This document shows positions 57,519 through 64,000 of a stretch of DNA of 64,000 nucleotides, in pieces (the first letter of the stretch is position 1; each line of letters starts with the position of its first letter). Under the pieces are notes generated by a model, which was not told the DNA's origin, searched no databases, and saw only the letters and a list, made by a program, of their open reading frames with translations. Source of the DNA: Amorphus coralli DSM 19760. Its GTDB lineage: Bacteria > Pseudomonadota > Alphaproteobacteria > Rhizobiales > Amorphaceae. The translations under genes were made by a program, and so were the position numbers. The DNA is taken from NCBI RefSeq assembly GCF_000374525.1, contig NZ_KB894576.1, forward strand, positions 170,131 through 234,130, written 5' to 3'.

Positions 57519-58037
57519 ATGCCTTGCGAAAAGATCGTCGATCTTGGCCGTCGCCAGTTCCTGAGAGGCGGCGCCCTGTCCGCCGCCGGAGCGGCAGCGG
57601 CAACGGTCATGCCCCAGCAGGCGAAGGCGCGCCCGGCATCGGCGCGCGTCGACTATCCCTCCAACCGACTGGCCAACGTCAGCGAGCTCACCGAGAACGA
57701 GCCGCTCTACGTGGCCTATCCCGACGACGAGGCGCAGGGCGTGCTCCTGAAGCTGGGAACGCGGGTCGCGGAGGGCGTCGGTCCGGACGGCGACATCGTC
57801 GGCTTCTCCATGATCTGCCCCCACAAGGGCTACCCGCTGAGCTACTCGGCCGGCGACCGGACGTTCAACTGCCCCGGCCACTACTCGCGCTTCGATGCTG
57901 AGAAGGGCGGCATGCAGACCTGGGGGCAGGCGACGCAGAATCTGCCGCAGTACGTGCTCCGGATCGACGACAGCGGCGACATCTACGCCGAAGGCGTCGA
58001 CGAGCTGATCTACGGCCGCACGTCCAACGTGCTCTGA
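57519..58037 (+). CDS. aioB: Arsenite oxidase small subunit AioB (Rieske protein)
   Basis: 172 residues with a Tat signal (RRQFLRGGALSAAGAAAATVM, from residue 11). Rieske [2Fe-2S] ligands: Cys100 and His102 (ICPHKGYPL) and Cys118 and His121 (NCPGHYSRFD). In each motif the extra disulfide Cys of many Rieske proteins is replaced (Tyr105 and Gly120), as reported for the alphaproteobacterial enzyme of strain NT-26 but unlike Alcaligenes. Passes electrons from AioA to cytochrome c or azurin in the periplasm. The Tat signal carries the AioA-AioB complex across. AAGGGAGGAGCCACCC is its ribosome site; aioA begins 12 bases after it. Confidence 0.95.
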   Translation: MPCEKIVDLGRRQFLRGGALSAAGAAAATVMPQQAKARPASARVDYPSNRLANVSELTENEPLYVAYPDDEAQGVLLKLGTRVAEGVGPDGDIVGFSMICPHKGYPLSYSAGDRTFNCPGHYSRFDAEKGGMQTWGQATQNLPQYVLRIDDSGDIYAEGVDELIYGRTSNVL

Positions 58038-58049
58038 GGGAGGATCATC

Positions 58050-60605
58050 ATGGCCTACAAGCGCAACATCGACCGCCTGCCGATCCCGCCCGCGGACGCC
58101 AAGACGCACAACGTGGTCTGCCACTACTGCATCGTCGGCTGCGGCTACCAGGCCTACACGTGGCCGGCCAACAAGCAGGGCGGCACGGACCCGCAGGAGA
58201 ACGTCTTCGGCGCCGACCTCGCCCAGCAGCAATATGCCGACAGCGAGACCTGGTACACGCCGTCCATGTACAACATGGTCAAGCAGGACGGCCGGGACGT
58301 CCACATGGTCATCAAGCCCGACCCCAACTGCGTGGTGAACTCCGGCCTGGCCTCGCCGCGCGGCGGTCGTATCGCCGAGATGAGCTACTCCGACGCCCGC
58401 CAGACGCAGCAGCAGCGCCTCACCGATCCCCTCGTCTGGCGTTACGGCCAGATGCAGCCGACCAGCTGGGACGACGCGCTGGACCTCGTCGCCCGGGTGA
58501 CGGCCAAGGTGATCGAGGAACAGGGCGAGGACGGGCTGTTCGTCTCCGCGGCCGACCACGGCGGCGCCGGCGGCGGCTACGAGTTCACCTGGGGCACCGG
58601 AAAGCTCTATTTCGGCGCCATGAAGGTGAAGAACATCCGCATTCACAACCGCCCGGCCTACAATTCCGAGGTGCACGCGACGCGTGACATGGGCATCGGC
58701 GAACTGAACAACGCCTACGAGGATGCCGAGCTCGCCGACACGATCTTCGTTCTCGGCGCCAACCCGCTGGAAGCCCAGACCAACTATTTCCTCAACCACT
58801 GGATCCCCAATCTCCGGGGAAGCTCAATGGGCAAGAAGGAAGAGGAGCTTCCGGGCGAGGCGCACGCGCCCGGCCGGATCGTCATCGTCGATCCGCGCCG
58901 CACCGTCACGGTGAACGCCTGCGAGGTCGAGGCCGGGCAGGAGAATGTCCTGCATCTGGCTCCGAATTCGGGCACCGATCTGGTGCTGCTGAACGCGCTG
59001 TTCACCCACGTTGCCGACCAGGGCTGGGTCGATCAGGCCTTCATCGATGCCCACACGGCGCTGCCGGGGCAGGACACGGACAGCGCCGCCGACGAGGCCA
59101 ACATGCTGCCCCGCAAGCCGACGGTGAAGGGCCGGCCGGCGCACCTCGCCGACTTCCGCACCGCGCTCGAGGCGACCCGCACCTCGCCGGAGGAGGCCGA
59201 GCAGATCACCGGCGTGAGCGCCGCCGACATCCGCAAGGCGGCTGAGTGGATCGCCAAGCCGAAGGAGGGCAACGCCCGCCGGCGGACCATGTTCTGCTAC
59301 GAGAAGGGTCTCATCTGGGGCAACGACAACTACCGGACCAACGGCGCGATCGTGAACCTCGCCCTCGCCACCGGCAACATCGGCCGCCCCGGCGGCGGCT
59401 GCGTGCGCCTGGGCGGTCACCAGGAGGGCTATGTCCGGCCGGCGGATGGCCATGTCGGCCGGCCCTCCGCCTACGTGGACCGGCTGCTTCTCGAGGGCGG
59501 TGGCGGCGTTCACCACATCTGGGGCTGCGACCATTACAAGACGACGCTGAACGCCCTTGAGTTCAAGCGGGTCTACAAGGAGCGCACCGACAAGGTGAAG
59601 GACGCCATGAACGCGGTGCCATACGGCGATCGCGAGGCCATGGTCGAGGCGATCATGGGCGCGATCCGCGACGGCGGCCTGTTTGCCGTCGACGTGGATA
59701 TCGTCCCCACCCGCATCGGCGAGGCCTGTCATGTCGTCCTGCCGGCGGCGACCTCCGGCGAGATCAACCTGACGTCCATGAACGGCGAGCGGCGGATGCG
59801 GCTCACCGAGCGCTACATGGACCCGCCCGGCCAGGCGCTGGGCGACGGCATCATCGCGGCCCGCATCGCCAACAACCTGGAGCGCGTCATCCGGGATGCC
59901 GGCAACGATGCCTACGCCGACCAGTTCAAGGGGTTCGACTGGCAGACCGAGGAAGACGTCTTCATGGACGGCTACCACCAGCATGCCTCGGGCGGCGAGC
60001 ACGTCACCTACGACCGGCTCCGGGAGATGGGAACCAACGGCTTCCAGGAACCGGCCACCGGCTACGAGGACGGCAGGATCGTCGGCACGAAACGGCTCTA
60101 CACCGACGGCCAGTTCGGCACCGAGGACGGTCGGGCCCGCTTCTGCGTCGCCGTCTGGCAGGGCCTGGAGGCCCCGGGCAAGGAGGAGCAGCGGGCCACC
60201 TACAAATATCTGATCAACAACGGCCGGGCGAACATCGTCTGGCAGTCGGCCTATCTCGACGACGAGAACGACTTCGTGACCGATCGCTGGCCCTATCCCT
60301 ACATCGAGATGAATCCGTCCGACATGGACGAGCTCGGCGTGAAGGAGGGCGACCTGGTGGAGGTCTACAACGACGCCGGCGCGACCCAGGCGATGGTCTA
60401 TCCGACGCCGACAGCCAGGCCCGGGGAGACGTTCATGCTGTTCGCCTACCCGAGCGGCGTGCAGGGCAACGTGGTCAACGCGGGGGTGAACGAGCTGATC
60501 ATCCCGAACTACAAGCAGACCTGGGGCGACATCCGCAAGATCGCCGACGCCCCCCGCAGCGTCGGCCATCTGTCTTTCAAGTCGAAGGAATACAGCGCGC
60601 TCTAG
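58050..60605 (+). CDS. aioA: Arsenite oxidase large (molybdopterin) subunit AioA
   Basis: 851 residues, normal family length (about 825-850). The [3Fe-4S] motif is C24-x2-C27-x3-C31 (VVCHYCIVGCGYQAYTW), with Ser102 in the place of a fourth Cys, both diagnostic of AioA in the DMSO reductase family. GYEFTWGTGKLYFGAMKVKNIRIHNRPAYNSEVHATRDMGIGELNNAYEDAELADTIFVLGANPLE gives the bis-MGD binding fold, and GRPGGGCVRLGGHQEGYVRP is typical of AioA. No signal peptide of its own; it is exported as a complex with Tat-carried AioB. Oxidises arsenite to arsenate. A strong hairpin follows. Confidence 0.96.
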   Translation: MAYKRNIDRLPIPPADAKTHNVVCHYCIVGCGYQAYTWPANKQGGTDPQENVFGADLAQQQYADSETWYTPSMYNMVKQDGRDVHMVIKPDPNCVVNSGLASPRGGRIAEMSYSDARQTQQQRLTDPLVWRYGQMQPTSWDDALDLVARVTAKVIEEQGEDGLFVSAADHGGAGGGYEFTWGTGKLYFGAMKVKNIRIHNRPAYNSEVHATRDMGIGELNNAYEDAELADTIFVLGANPLEAQTNYFLNHWIPNLRGSSMGKKEEELPGEAHAPGRIVIVDPRRTVTVNACEVEAGQENVLHLAPNSGTDLVLLNALFTHVADQGWVDQAFIDAHTALPGQDTDSAADEANMLPRKPTVKGRPAHLADFRTALEATRTSPEEAEQITGVSAADIRKAAEWIAKPKEGNARRRTMFCYEKGLIWGNDNYRTNGAIVNLALATGNIGRPGGGCVRLGGHQEGYVRPADGHVGRPSAYVDRLLLEGGGGVHHIWGCDHYKTTLNALEFKRVYKERTDKVKDAMNAVPYGDREAMVEAIMGAIRDGGLFAVDVDIVPTRIGEACHVVLPAATSGEINLTSMNGERRMRLTERYMDPPGQALGDGIIAARIANNLERVIRDAGNDAYADQFKGFDWQTEEDVFMDGYHQHASGGEHVTYDRLREMGTNGFQEPATGYEDGRIVGTKRLYTDGQFGTEDGRARFCVAVWQGLEAPGKEEQRATYKYLINNGRANIVWQSAYLDDENDFVTDRWPYPYIEMNPSDMDELGVKEGDLVEVYNDAGATQAMVYPTPTARPGETFMLFAYPSGVQGNVVNAGVNELIIPNYKQTWGDIRKIADAPRSVGHLSFKSKEYSAL

Positions 60606-60636
60606 GGCATGACCTGAGCGTCTGACACGCAGTCTG

Positions 60637-60675
60637 GAAGGCGGGCCGCGCCAATTCGGCGTCCGGCCCGCCTTC
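60637..60675 (+). terminator. Strong hairpin after aioA
   Basis: GAAGGCGGGCCG at 60637-60648 pairs over 12 bp with CGGCCCGCCTTC at 60664-60675, and the loop itself contains CGCC/GGCG. No T-run follows. It probably terminates or attenuates aioBA transcription before the DUF2478 gene, whose GTG lies 20 bases later. Confidence 0.6.
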
Positions 60676-60694
60676 TCATCGGGAGGGGCGCGCC

Positions 60695-61294
60695 GTGAAC
60701 CACCATCGAACGCGGCATGACCGGGGCGAAGCTGACCTGAGGCTCGCCAGTGTCCGGGTGGAGAGCCCGCACGGGACCGACCTGCTGCTGGCCCGGACGG
60801 CCCGCACCCTGTCGGCGCGCGGCCTCCGGCTCGCCGGCGTCGTCCAGTTGAACATGCCGAGGACGGACCGCGCGCGCTGCGAGATGGACCTGTCGATCCT
60901 CTCCACCGGCCGCACGATCCGCATCAGCGAGGACCGCGGAGCCGGGGCCCGCGGCTGCCACCTGGATCACGGCGCGCTGGAAGAAGCCGTCGTCCGCGTG
61001 GAGGAGGCGATCCGCGCGAACCGCCCGGACCTCGTGATCGTCAACAAGTTCGGCAAGCGGGAGGCGCAGGGCCGGGGCTTCGTGCCGGTGATCTCGGCGG
61101 CCCTGGACGCGGGCATCCCCGTCCTGATCGGCGTCAACGGGCTGAACCGACCCGAGTTCGAAGCGTTCGCATCGGGTCTCTTTCGAGCGCTTTCCCCCGA
61201 TAGTGCTGCGGTTCTGGACTGGTGCCTGACAGTGACCCGACAAACGAACCCTGCTTCGCCGGTCGAAAAATCGCTGACCGTGCCCGCACCATGA
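60695..61294 (+). CDS. DUF2478 protein (molybdenum-gene-associated NTPase-like)
   Basis: 199 residues from a GTG at 60695 with GGGAGGGG upstream. LASVRVESPHGTDLLLARTARTLSARGLRLAGVVQLNMPRT at the start resembles the P-loop-like fold of the DUF2478 family; RISEDRGAGARGCHLDHGALEEAVVRVEEAIRANRPDLVIVNKFGKREAQGRGFVPVISAALDAGIPVLIGVN (about 75-150) is its core, ending in DLVIVNKFGK-E--G-G. The family is often near molybdate-transport or molybdoenzyme genes. Downstream of aioA it may help supply molybdenum cofactor for arsenite oxidase; this is inference. Confidence 0.8.
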   Translation: MNHHRTRHDRGEADLRLASVRVESPHGTDLLLARTARTLSARGLRLAGVVQLNMPRTDRARCEMDLSILSTGRTIRISEDRGAGARGCHLDHGALEEAVVRVEEAIRANRPDLVIVNKFGKREAQGRGFVPVISAALDAGIPVLIGVNGLNRPEFEAFASGLFRALSPDSAAVLDWCLTVTRQTNPASPVEKSLTVPAP

Positions 61295-61740
61295 TCTGTT
61301 GTCGGACCGCGCCACGCGGAAGCCATCCTTCGGCGCTCTATCCGCCTTCGCGCCCGTTCTCTCGACCGCGTCAATCAGGCGGCCCGCGCGTTCGATCGAT
61401 CCCAGCAGAGGCGTCAGTTTCTCGGCCGGGTCGCCCGCCCGGACACAGCCCCGCACCCAAATCGTGGCGCCCGCGTGCAGCCGCGCGGCGTCGGTAGGCC
61501 GGGCCGGCGTCGCGCGCTGCGCACTCTGCAATGAAGCTGCGCTGGAACCCGAGTATGGGGCTGTCCGGAATGGCCGGTTGATGCGTATCCGCGGCAAGCG
61601 GCCTACGCGCTATAATTCAACCCTCGGATCGCGCAACGATCCGCAAGACCGGTCCCGGCTTGATCCCTTCAGCTGCAGGCTTAGGGTGTCGGAAAAGTGT
61701 GACTGACGGGCACCGCGCGGCTTACGCCGGGACATGAATT
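61295..61740. other. Region without a recognisable gene
   Basis: Frames through this stretch are open only as high-GC artefacts. A minus-strand segment (about 61310-61560) translates to a protein-like run (LHAGATIWVRGCVRAGDPAEK onwards, of which 20 residues are quoted), but it has no clear start, no ribosome site and no family I recognise; it might be a decayed fragment. No tRNA or IS end was seen. Confidence 0.4.
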
Positions 61741-61768
61741 AACGCTGTGCGCACCCTGTGCAAGACAG

Positions 61769-61840
61769 GTGTTGCCAAGCCGCAACACTGTGGAAGATGC
61801 GCCGCTCCAGACACTGCAATCTACATCAAATGTCATTGCA
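61769..61840 (+). promoter_or_regulatory. Two dyads upstream of the autotransporter gene
   Basis: GTGTTGC at 61769-61775 and GCAACAC at 61782-61788 form a perfect 7-bp dyad (6-base spacer). A second dyad reads TGCAAT (61815-61820), ACAT (61823-61826), CAA, ATGT (61830-61833), ATTGCA (61835-61840). Both lie 90-165 bases upstream of the protease start in AT-richer DNA. They may be operators or a folded leader. Confidence 0.45.
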
Positions 61841-61931
61841 CTTCAAAATTGCGCAGGCAGTGTGAGGTTCGCCGCGCGGACATAGATCCGCGTGGAGTGT
61901 GACGAAGAGCCGGCTTGGGAGGGCAGCTCTG

Positions 61932-64000
61932 ATGGTGTCTGTGCGCGCTGTGATTGGTGCAGCTCTGCTGGCGGTCAGCCTGACCGGGGGAAGTCAGGGC
62001 GCCGCAGCCCAGTCAGCACCGGAGCCGACCCACCATGGCGTCGCCTTCATCCGGGATGCCCTGAGCGAGGCTGCGGCCTTCGGCGACCGGTCGCTGATCG
62101 CGAGCGTGGTGGAGAATGCGCGACTGACCCCGCAGCGCTCCGGGGCAATCGCCGATGCCGCAATCGCCCTTCGCCCGGACCTCGCGGCCTCCATCGAGCG
62201 GGCGATCTCAGCCGGCCGCAATCTTGCCGATACCTGGCCCGCAGCCTCCGTCTCGCTGCAGGCTGGCCAGAGCGCCGGTGCGCCTCCTGCCGCACCGTTC
62301 GCAAATCCGACGCCCTATCCCGGCGGTAACCCCGACATTCCAATTACCAGCCTCAGCGAGTTCGATCGGAATTTCAGCCTCGACGCAATCGGCGCTGAGA
62401 CAGCGTTGAGCCTGGGCTTCACTGGCAAGGGTGTTGTCGTAGGCACGATCGACACCGGCATCGATATCCGGCCAGACGGCACCATGCATCCTGAACTCCT
62501 CGGGCGTATCGACCCACGCTCAAAGAGCTACCTCTACTGGTTCGATGAATCACGTCTCGACGACGACGACGACGACGACTTCGATGGCGACGACGACGGC
62601 GATGGCGACGATGATGACGACACCCTAGCCGCGTTGAGCGACGCCTTCGATCAGGGGCCGACCGACTCTCAGGATCGAGATGGTCATGGTACGCACGTTG
62701 CCGGCATTATTGCCGCTGGCCAGAATGGTTTCGGCATGCAGGGTGTCGCGCCTGGCGCGAATGTAATTGCTTTAAAAGCGATTACTCGCAACGGACGTAT
62801 TGAAATAGATGACGATGAATACATCTCTTTTACTAATATAGAGACGTGCGGGCCTTCGTTATTCGACGGTGACTGTGATAAGCTCTATGATTCCTCTGCC
62901 TACCCGGACGCGGAATCGGCAGCTTTTGCTTACCTTGCGCAGTTCTCAGACGTTCGCGTGATCAACGGCAGTTTCGGGCCAGCCACGCCTGACGGGACCG
63001 TCACCTGGGATCTGGGCGGGGCGGGAGAACAGGCAGCGATTCTCCGGCAGGCCCAGGTGGTCCGTGGCAACCTGGACGCCGGCCAGATTGTCGTCATGTC
63101 CGCCGGAAACGACCGTTTCTACTCGCCCGAGGCGGCCCAGAGTCCCAACGGAGTCGGTCTTTATCCGTTCATTCGCCCCGAGAACGCAAATGCCACGAAT
63201 GTTTCCGGCACCCAAGTCTACGACGACCACGGGACCGGGCTCGACCTGAGCTTCACCTCGGCCGAAGCGCTGGCCGCGGCGGAAGCGGCAGACGGTAAAG
63301 CCAGAGGCCGCATCGTCGTCGTCGTGGCGCTCGACGCCTACAACGAGCTGGCTCTTTACTCGGAAGAGTGCGGCGTAACGGCCGAGTGGTGTGTTGCAGC
63401 GCCCGGCGGGGGCGTGGACGGTTACGGCTTTCCTCCGCCTGAAGGCGGTCGCGGCATCTACTCGACCGTTCCGGAGGACAGCTACGGTTTCAAGTCCGGC
63501 ACCTCGATGGCGGCACCGAACGTGGCCGGGGCGATCGCCGTCCTGATCGAGGCCTACCCGACCTTCACGCCGGCGGAGATCGTGCACATCCTGTTCACCA
63601 CCGCCGAGGACCTGGGCGCGCCGGGCGTCGACCCGATCTTCGGCTGGGGCCTCGTCCGCCTCGACCGGGCGCTTTCCGTCGGTCCCGTCGGCATGAGCGG
63701 AACCGGCACCTACACGGTCGGCGCGGGCGGCTCCGACACCACCTGGCTCGTCGACTTCACCAGCCAGGGTGGCCTGGAGAAGACCGGCGCCGGCACCCTT
63801 ACGGTGGCCAGCGCGGCGACCTTCCAGAAGGCCTCCACCGTCTCCGGCGGCACCCTGTCGGTCGGCGGCACGCTGACGACGCCGAGCCTCTCGGTGGACC
63901 AGGGCGCGACGCTGTCTGGAACCGGCTCGGTCGCAGCCGACATCACCGTCGCCGGCCGGCTCGCCCCGGGCAACTCGCCCGGCACGCTGTTGGTCACCGG
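61932..64000 (+). CDS. Autotransporter S8 (subtilisin) serine protease with poly-Asp insert, 3-prime end outside the window
   Basis: At least 689 residues, continuing past the right edge. ATG at 61932, after GGGAGGGC, begins a signal peptide (MVSVRAVIGAALLAVSLTGG...QGAAAQ). The S8 triad is Asp174 (VVVGTIDTGID), His252 (DRDGHGTHVAGI) and Ser525 (SGTSMAAPNVAG), so the protease is intact. A run of about 20 acidic residues (210-231, seven Asp in a row then D/G repeats) is inserted between Asp and His. From about 600 come PATR-type repeats (GLEKTGAGTLTVASAATF, VSGGTLSVGGTL, GNSPGTLLV), which lead to a beta-helix and presumably a C-terminal barrel beyond the window. The protein would be displayed or released from the outer membrane. 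Confidence 0.88.
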   Translation, partial: MVSVRAVIGAALLAVSLTGGSQGAAAQSAPEPTHHGVAFIRDALSEAAAFGDRSLIASVVENARLTPQRSGAIADAAIALRPDLAASIERAISAGRNLADTWPAASVSLQAGQSAGAPPAAPFANPTPYPGGNPDIPITSLSEFDRNFSLDAIGAETALSLGFTGKGVVVGTIDTGIDIRPDGTMHPELLGRIDPRSKSYLYWFDESRLDDDDDDDFDGDDDGDGDDDDDTLAALSDAFDQGPTDSQDRDGHGTHVAGIIAAGQNGFGMQGVAPGANVIALKAITRNGRIEIDDDEYISFTNIETCGPSLFDGDCDKLYDSSAYPDAESAAFAYLAQFSDVRVINGSFGPATPDGTVTWDLGGAGEQAAILRQAQVVRGNLDAGQIVVMSAGNDRFYSPEAAQSPNGVGLYPFIRPENANATNVSGTQVYDDHGTGLDLSFTSAEALAAAEAADGKARGRIVVVVALDAYNELALYSEECGVTAEWCVAAPGGGVDGYGFPPPEGGRGIYSTVPEDSYGFKSGTSMAAPNVAGAIAVLIEAYPTFTPAEIVHILFTTAEDLGAPGVDPIFGWGLVRLDRALSVGPVGMSGTGTYTVGAGGSDTTWLVDFTSQGGLEKTGAGTLTVASAATFQKASTVSGGTLSVGGTLTTPSLSVDQGATLSGTGSVAADITVAGRLAPGNSPGTLLVT

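Noticed and set aside
60602..61597. A 331-codon minus-strand gene opposite the DUF2478 gene
   Set aside because: Most of it is the antisense of DUF2478, which has family motifs and a good ribosome site; the remaining end has no start signal.
1..64000. tRNA, rRNA, CRISPR, insertion sequence, integrase or prophage
   Set aside because: No cloverleaf-like sequence, spaced direct repeats, transposase or integrase motif or att-type duplication was found on reading both strands by eye.

Overview
The window is GC-rich, densely coded DNA with long overlapping operons, many NTG starts, Tat signal peptides, two TRAP/TTT-type importers and several binding-protein ABC importers. Gene content and style (urt operon with a sigma-54 promoter, phnCDE with two permeases, aioXSRBA, XRE-SulP pair) fit an alphaproteobacterium, most likely of the Rhizobiales/Hyphomicrobiales; the genus cannot be read from this window. 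No rRNA, tRNA, CRISPR array, IS element or plasmid origin was seen. Both ends cut genes: an amidotransferase-like gene at the left edge and an autotransporter protease at the right edge.

Layout. 1-4.1 kb: TerB-like protein, YHS-domain exported protein, hot-dog thioesterase, and a SulP anion transporter translationally coupled to a small XRE regulator with palindromic operators. 4.2-9.9 kb: complete urea ABC importer urtABCDE (minus strand) behind a strong sigma-54 promoter match. 10.2-13.3 kb: HpaH-like hydratase, persulfide-dioxygenase-like MBL protein divergent from a tiny membrane protein, DUF533 protein. 13.4-25 kb: aromatic/organic-acid catabolism: alpha/beta hydrolase, enoyl-CoA hydratase, an unaccompanied xanthine-dehydrogenase-type molybdenum subunit, IclR regulator, VOC protein, BphC-like extradiol dioxygenase, FAD aromatic hydroxylase and a TAXI-TRAP transporter. 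25-28 kb: a hydroxycinnamate pair (ADP-forming CoA ligase plus HCHL-type hydratase/lyase). 28-33 kb: small stress/accessory genes, an orphan sugar-type binding protein, a GH8 glucanase and two Rnk/GreA-like proteins. 33.3-36.8 kb: phnDCEE phosphonate/phosphite importer. 37-48.5 kb: TauE-type exporter, then a LysR-controlled hydroxyquinol operon (two intradiol dioxygenases, maleylacetate reductase, five-gene branched-chain-type ABC importer, TfdB-type phenol hydroxylase), followed by a decayed TRAP permease fragment. 48.5-53.6 kb: enolase-superfamily enzyme divergent from a GntR regulator and tctCAB tricarboxylate-type transporter. 53.7-61.3 kb: arsenite oxidation locus aioXSRBA plus a DUF2478 protein. 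61.3-64 kb: non-coding promoter region and an S8 autotransporter with a poly-aspartate insert.

How it works together. The window is mostly an importer-plus-catabolism accessory region: each pathway carries its own binding-protein-dependent importer and its own regulator read divergently from an intergenic palindrome (LysR, GntR, IclR). The hydroxyquinol operon would take up an aromatic acid or phenol, hydroxylate it, open the ring and reduce maleylacetate to 3-oxoadipate. The aio locus senses arsenite (AioX), signals through AioS/AioR and oxidises it in the periplasm with AioBA. Four importer operons carry a strong RNA hairpin directly after the binding-protein gene, a shared device for making more binding protein than permease.
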